DNA of 64,000 nucleotides from Candidatus Nanoarchaeia archaeon (GTDB lineage: Archaea > Nanobdellota > Nanobdellia > Woesearchaeales > SKIA01): the NCBI GenBank assembly GCA_028279685.1, contig JANQNG010000038.1, forward strand, positions 27,030 to 91,029. The letters are read 5' to 3'. This document shows, piece by piece, positions 42,766 through 50,145 of this stretch. The translations under genes were made by a program, and so were the position numbers. Every line of letters starts with the position of its first letter. Positions within the stretch are counted from its first letter, which is position 1. The notes under the pieces are model-generated. The model ran no database searches. It was not told where the DNA came from and worked only from the letters and a program-made list of their open reading frames with translations.

Positions 42766-43635
42766 ATGAAAAAAACAATTATTATTTCGAATGTTATAGA
42801 CGGATCTGAGTCCTTTATGGGAGTTCATGGTTCTTTTCCCTGTGGATCAACACAAGAGGAAAAAGATAATACTGTAAGCATTATGCGTGCTTCTGATTTT
42901 ATATTATATTCTAATGATTTGCATCCAGATGATGCTAAAGAATTTAGTATTAATGGAGGCTTATATAATGCGCATGATCAAGTAAAACCCGAAAGATTTG
43001 ATTCTGATTATGTCATAGGATTTGATCTAGAAGGAAATGAAATACAACTCGGCAATAAAAGTGTTAGTCCGCGATTAGAAGAGACATTGCAACAAGCTGT
43101 TGAAGGAAGAACTGCAGGAATATATGTTCCTAGAGAAGTGTATTTTCAATCAGAACATGAAACGCCGTTCTGTACTCCGAAAGATATTGAAGAAACCTAT
43201 AAGGAGCGTATTATTACTTCTGAAGAATTTGTTGAAGGTTCATTTGATTATATTATAGCGCCAAAGAAATATTTTGATGCGACGAGAACAGATAGCGACA
43301 GATCTCTTCCAAAAGGGTCTTTCGAAGGTGTTCCTGATCAAAATATGAATATCTATTCATTGTTGGAGGAGAGGTTTCCTTCTGATGAATATGAATTAGT
43401 TTTTGTTAATACAGGAGTAGTTGAAGGTATTTGCAGATTGCACACTTCTATTGGACAAAAACAAATGTTTCCTGATGCGAAGATAATCAATATTTCTGAT
43501 GCTACAACGCCTCTTGCAGGGATTGGACTAGGTTATGAAACTGCAGAACAGTCTCGAGATGCTTGTGAAAGGGTGTGTAAAGATATTGGCATTGAGTATA
43601 TGAGTACAGAAGAGTTTTTGGAGGCATACAAATAA
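42766..43635 (+). CDS. Isochorismatase-superfamily hydrolase, probable nicotinamidase
   Basis: The C-terminal half has the Cys-hydrolase signature VFVNTGVVEGICRLHTSIGQ, with the nucleophile in GICR as in PncA (G...t..C...T). Upstream are an Asp near the N-terminus (SNVIDGSES), a His/Asp metal-site region (YSNDLHPDDAKEF..NAHD) and a Lys in IAPKKYFDAT. It would deamidate nicotinamide to nicotinate for the adjacent PncB. At 289 residues it is longer than typical PncA (about 200), with an insert around residues 85-170. The substrate is inferred from context. Confidence 0.75.
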   Translation: MKKTIIISNVIDGSESFMGVHGSFPCGSTQEEKDNTVSIMRASDFILYSNDLHPDDAKEFSINGGLYNAHDQVKPERFDSDYVIGFDLEGNEIQLGNKSVSPRLEETLQQAVEGRTAGIYVPREVYFQSEHETPFCTPKDIEETYKERIITSEEFVEGSFDYIIAPKKYFDATRTDSDRSLPKGSFEGVPDQNMNIYSLLEERFPSDEYELVFVNTGVVEGICRLHTSIGQKQMFPDAKIINISDATTPLAGIGLGYETAEQSRDACERVCKDIGIEYMSTEEFLEAYK

Positions 43636-44165
43636 TGAAAACTAAACTTAATCCATTGGAGCTTGGAGATCTCGATAACATCATGTCTTGGGTTAATGAT
43701 GAAGAAGTTATTGGAAGATTTAATGGTTTTAATGACAACATAACTAGAGAACAAGAACAGAATTATTTGGAAAAGATGATTGCTTCCGAAACTGATAAAT
43801 TGTACTCTATCTCGACGGAAGATGGAGTATATTTGGGACAAGCAGGAGTTCATGAAATAGAAGCAAATAATGATGGAAGGCTTGCATTGATTATAGGCAA
43901 TAAAGAATACTGGAATAAGGGATGTGGTCAAAGTGCAATGGAAGGATTGCTTGACAAAGCATTCAATGAACTAAAGCTAGAAAGAACTTGGCTTGTTGTT
44001 CTTGAACAAAATAAGAAAGCCAGACATATATATGAGAAAATTGGCTTTCAACAAGAAGAGATTCTGAAAGATTACTATCAATTGGGTGATCAAAAACTCA
44101 ATATGATCAAGATGAGTTTGCATAGAGAAGAATATGCGCGAGGTGAACCTACGTGGAACGAATAA
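43635..44165 (+). CDS. GNAT-family N-acetyltransferase
   Basis: The 176-residue GNAT fold: acetyl-CoA-binding region IIGNKEYWNKGCGQSAMEGLLDKAF (R/Q-x-x-G-x-G/A variant), followed by LVVLEQNKKARHIYEKIGFQQEEIL, the typical N..a...YeklGF. It resembles RimJ/RimL or spermidine-type acetyltransferases. Its ATG overlaps the previous stop (TAATG), and it overlaps NAD synthetase by 13 nt. Substrate unknown; in this operon a protein target is possible. Confidence 0.85.
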   Translation: MKTKLNPLELGDLDNIMSWVNDEEVIGRFNGFNDNITREQEQNYLEKMIASETDKLYSISTEDGVYLGQAGVHEIEANNDGRLALIIGNKEYWNKGCGQSAMEGLLDKAFNELKLERTWLVVLEQNKKARHIYEKIGFQQEEILKDYYQLGDQKLNMIKMSLHREEYARGEPTWNE

Positions 44166-45052
44166 AACTACCATATATGAATCCTGAAAAAGTAAGTCGA
44201 GAAATAGGAGACTTTGTTGTGGATACAGCGAAGAAAGTCGGTTCAACAGGATGTGTTATTGGATTATCGGGAGGAGTTGACTCGACGACAACTGCAGCAT
44301 TGATCAAGAAAGCATTTGATGCTTACAATGCAGAGCACGATGATAAGCTAGAACTTGTCGGTTATATCTTGCCATCAAGCACTAATAACCCAAAAGATGC
44401 CGAAGATGGTGTTTCAGTAGCAAAAAGATTGGGCATACGATATGAGACGCAAAGCATTGAACCTATTGTTGAAGCATACAAAATAACTAATTCTGAAGCG
44501 GTTGAAAGTTTATTCCACAAAGGAAACTTGATGTCAAGGATAAGAGCGAATTATCTTTCTACAAAAGCAGCAACTGAACAAAAAACACTTTCTGGCACAG
44601 GCAACAAAGACGAAGACTTTGGCATAGGATACTACACGTTATTTGGTGATGGTGCCGTGCATATGAGTCCTATAGGCAATCTCTCGAAGAGACTTGTCAG
44701 ACAGATGGCGACTTATTTAGGATTTGAAGACTTGGCAAACAGAACACCAACAGCAGGATTACAGCCTGATCAAACAGACTTTAGTGATCTTGGCTATGAT
44801 TACGATGTTGTTGAATTAGTTACAGAAGGATTCCATCAAGGATTTACTGCAGATGAACTTGATGTGCATCCTCAGGTGAAACCTTTGATTGAACAACAGA
44901 TAGATCAATACAAAGAAATGTTTGGCAAGAAGAAATTCAACAATGTCGGTGAAGTGATTGACGATATTTATCATAGACATTACAATATAGCGATGGCAAA
45001 AGTGGAGATCATTCATCCGCCTACTGCAGAAGTAACAATAGAATACAGGTGA
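44153..45052 (+). CDS. nadE: NH3-dependent NAD synthetase
   Basis: Final step of NAD synthesis: amidation of nicotinate adenine dinucleotide. The N-type ATP pyrophosphatase loop GCVIGLSGGVDSTTTAAL is perfect; other family elements are MSRIRANYLSTKA, LSGTGNKDEDFGIGYYTLFGDGAVHMSPIGNL and RTPTAGLQPDQTDFSDLGYDY. There is no glutaminase domain, so ammonia is the nitrogen source. The start is GTG 44153, with GAGGTGA 6 nt upstream. Confidence 0.95.
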   Translation: MERIKLPYMNPEKVSREIGDFVVDTAKKVGSTGCVIGLSGGVDSTTTAALIKKAFDAYNAEHDDKLELVGYILPSSTNNPKDAEDGVSVAKRLGIRYETQSIEPIVEAYKITNSEAVESLFHKGNLMSRIRANYLSTKAATEQKTLSGTGNKDEDFGIGYYTLFGDGAVHMSPIGNLSKRLVRQMATYLGFEDLANRTPTAGLQPDQTDFSDLGYDYDVVELVTEGFHQGFTADELDVHPQVKPLIEQQIDQYKEMFGKKKFNNVGEVIDDIYHRHYNIAMAKVEIIHPPTAEVTIEYR

Positions 45053-45058
45053 ACGTAC

Positions 45059-45565
45059 ATGCCAGCAGCTAATCAGATTCAAGAACAGAGAAACCCAATA
45101 CCAACCACAGATATTATTATCGAATATTGTGGAGAAGAAAGACCTATTTACGTTGCTGGCGGAATAGTTCCTCCTGAATCAAAGATAAACGGAAGTATTG
45201 TACTCGTTAAAAGGAAAAACCCTCCACATGGATGGGCATTACCAGGAGGATTTCATGACTTTGGTCTTTCAGCAGAAGAGAACGCTATTAAAGAAGCAAA
45301 AGAAGAAACAAATCTTGATGTGATTCTTGAATCTCCTGAAAAACCGTTTCTTTTCAAATCAAAACCTGATCGTGATCCAAGAGATCATATGATCTCTGCA
45401 GTGTATATCGGTAAAGGCTATGGTGTTCCTCGAGGAGGAGATGATGCAAAAGAAGCAAAACTATACACTATAGATGAGGTGAAACAACTCATAAGAAATA
45501 ATGAGCTTGCGTTTGATCACGCAGAGATACTAGAAGCATATTTCAGGCATAGGGGGTACAACTGA
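45059..45565 (+). CDS. Nudix hydrolase (ADP-ribose/NADH pyrophosphatase-like)
   Basis: Nudix box variant GGFHDFGLSAEENAIKEAKEETNLDV, with the REUxEE metal site as KEAKEE. The order 'WALPGGF...box...RDPRDHMISAVYIG...FDHAEIL' is that of ADP-ribose pyrophosphatases. It probably removes ADP-ribose or a damaged dinucleotide, or recycles NMN. It follows nadE by 6 nt and its stop overlaps the NMNAT start (TGATG). Confidence 0.88.
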   Translation: MPAANQIQEQRNPIPTTDIIIEYCGEERPIYVAGGIVPPESKINGSIVLVKRKNPPHGWALPGGFHDFGLSAEENAIKEAKEETNLDVILESPEKPFLFKSKPDRDPRDHMISAVYIGKGYGVPRGGDDAKEAKLYTIDEVKQLIRNNELAFDHAEILEAYFRHRGYN

Positions 45566-46182
45566 TGAGTTTAGGAAGAGCAGGATTCATAGGACGATTT
45601 AAACCTTTGCATGTAGGAGGAGCAAGAGTGCTTGAGGAAATATGTAAAAATACGGATCATTTGATAATAGGTGTTGGTAGCAGCAACAAATATGATCTTC
45701 GCAACCCTTTTACAGCAGAAGAATCTCAGAAGATGATTGATGTATTTCTTTCTCCAAAATTTTCAAATTATTCATTTATTCATATTCCTGATTTTGGGCA
45801 TATTCCTCAATTTCAAGATGGGCAGAAATGGAAAGAATATGTGAAGAGTAAATTCAAGGACCTAGATTATTTTGTAGCAGGAAATAGTTATGTGAAATCA
45901 TTGTTAGCTCAAGATTACAAAGTCATTGATGCTCATACGTTACTTCATGATGATCAGAAGATTCGCTTGAGTGCTACGCAAGTAAGAATTGCCATGGCAA
46001 GAGGCCGAGATTGGCGGAACTTAGTTCCTGAATCTACGGCACAATATATTGCAGAACATAAACTTGATGATCGTTTCCGACGAGAATTTGGATTAGCAAC
46101 AATAGCTTTAGCAGCAGGATATGATTTAGCTACTGCTGATTCTTTTGATGCTGAAAAAAAGTACGTAATGTCTGGAAAATGA
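45565..46182 (+). CDS. nadM: Nicotinamide-nucleotide adenylyltransferase (NadM-like)
   Basis: Joins NMN or NaMN with ATP to make the dinucleotide. The N-terminal nucleotidyltransferase motif is GFIGRFKPLHVGGARVLEE (family GRFqPlHlGH; the second His is Gly here). Further motifs are LIIGVGSSNKYDLRNPFTAEE and, at the C-terminus, RLSATQVRIAMARGRDWRNLVPE (the ISaT.vR motif). The replacement of the last His of HxGH could weaken catalysis, and two more NMNAT-like genes lie downstream (57306, 58481). Confidence 0.88.
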   Translation: MSLGRAGFIGRFKPLHVGGARVLEEICKNTDHLIIGVGSSNKYDLRNPFTAEESQKMIDVFLSPKFSNYSFIHIPDFGHIPQFQDGQKWKEYVKSKFKDLDYFVAGNSYVKSLLAQDYKVIDAHTLLHDDQKIRLSATQVRIAMARGRDWRNLVPESTAQYIAEHKLDDRFRREFGLATIALAAGYDLATADSFDAEKKYVMSGK

Positions 46183-46209
46183 AAAAAAGAACCATGGAGG
46201 TGGTAAAAA

Positions 46210-47193
46210 ATGTATAGTTGGGGACCTAATACAAGTGATTGGCATGGTAGAACAAATTATAATTATAGTTCTGAGAATGCACCCTATTTGGACGAACTTG
46301 CAGCAGAATCTAGTTCACGGGGTGAAAGAACCTATTCAAGGAGAACTTCACCAGATGTCATTGTAAAAACAAAAGATAAAACGATAAAAACAGAAAGTGA
46401 AAATCCTATTGTGGTAGGTATTGATGTGACAGGGAGTATGTCAAGATGGCCTGCGGAGATTTTTGATCGTCTTCCTTTGATGTATCAAACATTATCGCAA
46501 TATAGGCAAGATGTTGAAATTAGTTTTGGCGCTATTGGTGATGCATATTCTGATCGATATCCTTTACAAGCAAATGATTTTGGTCATGGGATAGTGCTTG
46601 AAGATCATGTGAATGCTTTATGTCCTGAAGGTGGTGGAGGTGGACAAGTCAGTGAGACATATGAATTATTTGCATACTTTATGCTTGAAAAGTGTAAGAT
46701 GTCTAATGCACAATCTCCATTTATGTTCATTTTTGGAGATGAGAAATTCTATAATGAAGTGAATCCTGCACAAGTAGAACATTATATTGGAGACAACCTC
46801 GAAAATCCAATGGCTTCAGGGAAAGTCTGGCAGAAATTGATAGAGAAATTCAATTTGTATTTCTTGCAGAAACCTTATGGAAGTGGACATGATAGACGCA
46901 TGACTGCTGAGATCAAACAACATTGGGCAAATGCGATTGGAGAACAACGAATTGTTGATCTGCCAAATGCTGAACGTGCTGTTGATATTGCAATAGGAAT
47001 TGTAGCGAGACATTGGGGACAGTATGGTGATTTCAGGGAAAATCTCAGTGCAAGACAAAGCGATGAAGTAGTTAGGAATCAAGTCCATGACGCAGTTCGT
47101 GATGTTCGAGAAGATGTTGCTGAAAGCGTTGATGCTGTTGCTTCTGCTTCAGAAAAACCAATTTCTCTACATGAAAAATACGGGGAGAGATAA
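46210..47193 (+). CDS. VWA-domain protein with MIDAS motif
   Basis: Residues about 60-260 are a von Willebrand A fold. VVGIDVTGSMSRWPAE carries the MIDAS DxTxS variant, followed by VEISFGAIGDAYSDRYPLQ and FMFIFGDEKFYNE. The N-terminus is Ser/Tyr/Asn-rich and probably disordered; the C-terminus is helical and charged. The ribosome-binding site GGAGGTGG is very strong. VWA proteins in bacteria accompany kinases and ATPases in conflict and chaperone systems; here it sits between NadM and a pyruvate-kinase-like gene, and a kinase is encoded in the next operon. Confidence 0.8.
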   Translation: MYSWGPNTSDWHGRTNYNYSSENAPYLDELAAESSSRGERTYSRRTSPDVIVKTKDKTIKTESENPIVVGIDVTGSMSRWPAEIFDRLPLMYQTLSQYRQDVEISFGAIGDAYSDRYPLQANDFGHGIVLEDHVNALCPEGGGGGQVSETYELFAYFMLEKCKMSNAQSPFMFIFGDEKFYNEVNPAQVEHYIGDNLENPMASGKVWQKLIEKFNLYFLQKPYGSGHDRRMTAEIKQHWANAIGEQRIVDLPNAERAVDIAIGIVARHWGQYGDFRENLSARQSDEVVRNQVHDAVRDVREDVAESVDAVASASEKPISLHEKYGER

Positions 47194-48104
47194 TGACGAT
47201 AAGCGCAATTGTGACCGTACCTCCGTACAGTCCTTTTATTGAGGAAGTGGCAAGACATCCCATAGTGAGTGGGCTTCGCTTAAACACAGTGATGCCTACG
47301 AAAGGGTCTTTAGAGGATGTGATCAAACATTTACAAGATGTTGCTGGAAGCAAAGATATCTGGATTGATCTTAAGTGCAGACAATTGCGTGTTGCAGACT
47401 ATGGAGTTCCTCCATTTACAGAGATTACACTGACTCATCATATTACTGTTGATACTCCTGTCAAAGCATATTTCTCTGACGGTAAAGAGATTGCTACTGT
47501 TCTTGCTATTGACGGAAAAAGGCTTATTATGCAGGAGGGTCCAAAGCGTGTCATAGGTCCTGGTGAGTCAGTAAATATTTTACATCCTTCACTACAGATT
47601 GAAGGGTATTTTACCGATACTGACAAACAGTATATTGATGCTTGTGTCAATTGTGGTCATCATCAGTATATGCTTTCTTTTGTTGAACAGCAGCAAGATA
47701 TTGATCAATTAAGAACATATGATCTTGATGCAGAAATTGTTGCAAAAATTGAATCAAAAAAAGGTTTGGTGTATACTAAACATAAAAATAATGATGTTCG
47801 ATTGATGGCTGCAAGAGGAGATCTCTTTATCGAAGCAGGTATGCCTCACAAAATCATTCGTGCAATGGAAGATATCTATTATGCTGATGCTTCTGCTATT
47901 GCTGCTTCCAGATTATTCAGTTCATTATCAAGAAGTCTAGAACCTTCTTGTGCAGATATTGGAGATGTTGATAATCTATTGCGCATGGGCTATAAAACAG
48001 TAATGTTTGGTGATGAGATATGTATGCAAAGAGATTCTATTATATCAGGGTTGAATCTGTTTCAGGCAATAGCTGAGCCTTATCAAGGAGGGAGAAGATG
48101 GTGA
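47193..48104 (+). CDS. Pyruvate-kinase-like barrel protein (divergent)
   Basis: The 303-residue protein retains pyruvate kinase landmarks: IWIDLKCRQLRV (family DtKGPeiR, altered), a B-domain-like insert with KAYFSDGKE and GPGESVNI, AKIESKKGLV (family KIEn..G), VRLMAARGDLFIEAG (family vaRGDLGvE) and VMFGDEICMQRDSIISGLNLF (family mLSGETA.G.yP). It lacks the C-terminal regulatory domain. Key ADP/PEP residues are altered, so the reaction is uncertain. A second, better conserved relative lies at 59064. Confidence 0.7.
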   Translation: MTISAIVTVPPYSPFIEEVARHPIVSGLRLNTVMPTKGSLEDVIKHLQDVAGSKDIWIDLKCRQLRVADYGVPPFTEITLTHHITVDTPVKAYFSDGKEIATVLAIDGKRLIMQEGPKRVIGPGESVNILHPSLQIEGYFTDTDKQYIDACVNCGHHQYMLSFVEQQQDIDQLRTYDLDAEIVAKIESKKGLVYTKHKNNDVRLMAARGDLFIEAGMPHKIIRAMEDIYYADASAIAASRLFSSLSRSLEPSCADIGDVDNLLRMGYKTVMFGDEICMQRDSIISGLNLFQAIAEPYQGGRRW

Positions 48105-49084
48105 ATAAATCGTCGCTAGAACTTGAGCAAACATTGAACAAGTGCAATATTCAAGATTCCACAGAACATCTGCTTGAGAAAATTGAAACAATTAACAGAC
48201 TTAAACAGGAAAAGAATGCAGTCATCTTAGCGCATTATTATATGAGAGACAGCATAAAAATAGGAATAGCAGATTATGTGGGTGATTCTCTTGACTTAAG
48301 CAAATCTGCAATGAGGACTGAAGCAGATCTTATAGTGTTCTGTGGTGTTGATTTCATGGCAGAGACTGCAAAGATTCTCAATCCTCATAAAAAAGTCATT
48401 CTACCGAGCAGAGAAGCAGGTTGTTCATTAGCAGAAAGTATAACGGCAGAAGATGTGAAAAAACTGAGAAAAGATTATCCTGATGCTGCAATCGCAACAT
48501 ACATCAACACAACTGCGGATGTTAAAGCAGAATGTGATGTTTGCGTAACATCTGCTAACGCCCCTAAAGTTATCTCGAGACTTCCCAACAAAAGAGTAGT
48601 ATTCATTCCGGATAATTATATGGCAAGAAATCTGGAGAACGAGATTGATAAGGAAATTATCTTCTGGGATGGAACTTGTGTTGTTCATGAACAGTTCAAT
48701 CAGCATTACTTTAGGGAATTCAGAAGCAAAGTTCCTGGTTTGAAAGTTTTGGCGCATTATGAATGTGACCCTTCTACTATTGAAGCTGCTGATATGCATG
48801 GAAGTACGAGTGACATGAGGAGGTATGTTGGAGAGACAGATGCAGATGCGTATCTTCTTGCTACAGAATGTGGTTTAGCATCCACTATTATTGAAGATCA
48901 TCCTGAGAAGAAAATCATAGGACCTTGTATGATCTGTCCTTATATGAAGGAGATCACGATTGATAACACCCTTCATGCATTGACTGATGAAAAACCAGAA
49001 ATCACTATTTCTGCATATACTATAGATAGGGCTAGAATCTCGTTGGAAAGGATGTTCGCTTTAGGTGATTCGAATGAAAGATAG
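48098..49084 (+). CDS. nadA: Quinolinate synthase
   Basis: Makes quinolinate from iminoaspartate and dihydroxyacetone phosphate using a 4Fe-4S cluster. Visible are AVILAHYYMRDSIKIGIADYVGDSLDLS at the substrate site, VFCGVDFMAETAKILNP (first cluster Cys), ATECGLASTI (second) and GPCMICPYMKEIT (third region). The length (328 residues) is normal. NadB or aspartate dehydrogenase and NadC are not seen in the window, so the de novo route is incomplete here. Last gene of operon 2. Confidence 0.95.
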   Translation: MVNKSSLELEQTLNKCNIQDSTEHLLEKIETINRLKQEKNAVILAHYYMRDSIKIGIADYVGDSLDLSKSAMRTEADLIVFCGVDFMAETAKILNPHKKVILPSREAGCSLAESITAEDVKKLRKDYPDAAIATYINTTADVKAECDVCVTSANAPKVISRLPNKRVVFIPDNYMARNLENEIDKEIIFWDGTCVVHEQFNQHYFREFRSKVPGLKVLAHYECDPSTIEAADMHGSTSDMRRYVGETDADAYLLATECGLASTIIEDHPEKKIIGPCMICPYMKEITIDNTLHALTDEKPEITISAYTIDRARISLERMFALGDSNER

Positions 49085-49297
49085 TCATATATTAACTCAT
49101 TTTACTGGATTTTTAACTATTTTTTCCCTATTTCAAGAAAAAATAACTGAAAAGTTTTTTATAATCCTTTCACCATACTGTTTATACGAGAAAAAACACA
49201 TCCTTTCTGCATCTACGGCTAATCAGATTACTATTATGAACATCACAAAATTAGAAAAAATATATACAGAACGTTTTTCAGTTATAGAACATATGTT

Positions 49298-49572
49298 AAG
49301 TATATATATTTGAAAGATCATATTCATTATAGGAAACATTAAACCTCAAAGGAGAACAATGCCACCACAAAAGCAACGCGGTGGTGATGGCATTGAAGAA
49401 AGGCTCGACCCGCACGCAGAGAGCATTTGCTTGGAGCCTTCTCTCTCTTTTGCTTTTTTTATTTTTTCCTATATGAAATCATGTAGCGATAGCTCTCTTA
49501 ATTGAGAGCAAAAGAGATTCACCTAGCGTGAGCTCTATCACGTCGGCGGACGTAACACGCGGAGGGATATAT
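49298..49572 (+). promoter_or_regulatory. Promoter and long structured leader of operon 3
   Basis: The 488-nt gap 49085-49572 holds a TATA box (AGTATATATAT, about 49298-49308) and then a possible leader of about 240 nt before ATG 49573. In it CAATGCCACCAC (49357-49368) pairs with GTGGTGATGGCATTG (49381-49395), with a 3-nt bulge, and GCTCTC...GAGAGC (49492-49509) forms another hairpin. GC content is higher than in nearby intergenic DNA. It could regulate the E1-E2-JAMM operon at RNA level. The first 200 nt (49085-49297) show nothing beyond AT-rich sequence. Confidence 0.45.
49359..49505 (+). CDS. Possible small ORF (48 aa) in the leader
   Basis: AAAGGAGA lies 4-5 nt before an ATG that opens 48 codons (MPPQKQRGGDGIEERLDPH...). 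The second half is hydrophobic. The start codon is inside the first leader hairpin, which would hide it. It might be a leader peptide; coding status is uncertain because the T-rich part looks like terminator DNA rather than protein. Confidence 0.3.
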   Translation: MPPQKQRGGDGIEERLDPHAESICLEPSLSFAFFIFSYMKSCSDSSLN

Positions 49573-50112
49573 ATGGGAAGTTACGGTACAGGAGAGTTAA
49601 GCGCTGCTCCTCGAAGACGGAGAAGTTCTCCAGGTTCTTCAGGAGGGGGAGGACGTTCTTCGCGGAACACTACGCCTCCAGCGCCAACTGAAGAACCAGA
49701 GCCAACACCAACAACAGTGAGTGCCAACTATGACCCTGATTTGAAGACTGTTGTGGCATTGGGTGGTGGGTTGACGCCTGACAGGATTGTACAACCTATA
49801 CCAGAAGAGATACGGGATCAGAACCTTTCACATGTTGTGAAGTATCTCATGGGTGATGAAGTTGCATCAAGACCAGAAGATAGAACAATAGTTGATGCAG
49901 TGCAAGAAAGAATGGAAGCACCTGACTATAGAATTATTGTCAATGATGCTTTGAATCTCGGCAACGAGAGAATGCAGACACCCTTGGTGCAATATCTAAT
50001 CCAGAAGACGCAGCAAGGAGAGGACGGGGAACTCAAATACAACTTTGCGGATATTGCCATTGTCAGTCATGACGAAGGCGGAAAACCGTATAGCTTGGAA
50101 GAAAAATTGTGA
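49573..50112 (+). CDS. Possible ubiquitin-like modifier precursor
   Basis: ATG 49573 (after GGAGGG, 7 nt) is preferred over the track start. The protein has a disordered Arg/Ser/Gly/Pro-rich N-terminus (about 1-48), then a compact domain of about 120 residues with strands and helices. It ends VSHDEGGKPYSLEEKL: a Gly-Gly followed by 9 residues, as in ubiquitin-like precursors that need a peptidase to expose GG. It is the first gene of the operon that continues with E2-, JAMM- and E1-like genes. The beta-grasp fold is not proven; position and the GG tail are the argument. Confidence 0.5.
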   Translation: MGSYGTGELSAAPRRRRSSPGSSGGGGRSSRNTTPPAPTEEPEPTPTTVSANYDPDLKTVVALGGGLTPDRIVQPIPEEIRDQNLSHVVKYLMGDEVASRPEDRTIVDAVQERMEAPDYRIIVNDALNLGNERMQTPLVQYLIQKTQQGEDGELKYNFADIAIVSHDEGGKPYSLEEKL

Positions 50113-50145
50113 TTTTTTTTACTTTTCTTCCATGAGGTAAACACA

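Noticed and set aside
46816-47353. Reverse-strand ORFs under the VWA gene
   Set aside because: They overlap a well-supported gene with a strong ribosome-binding site and conserved MIDAS motif; no promoter was found for the reverse strand.
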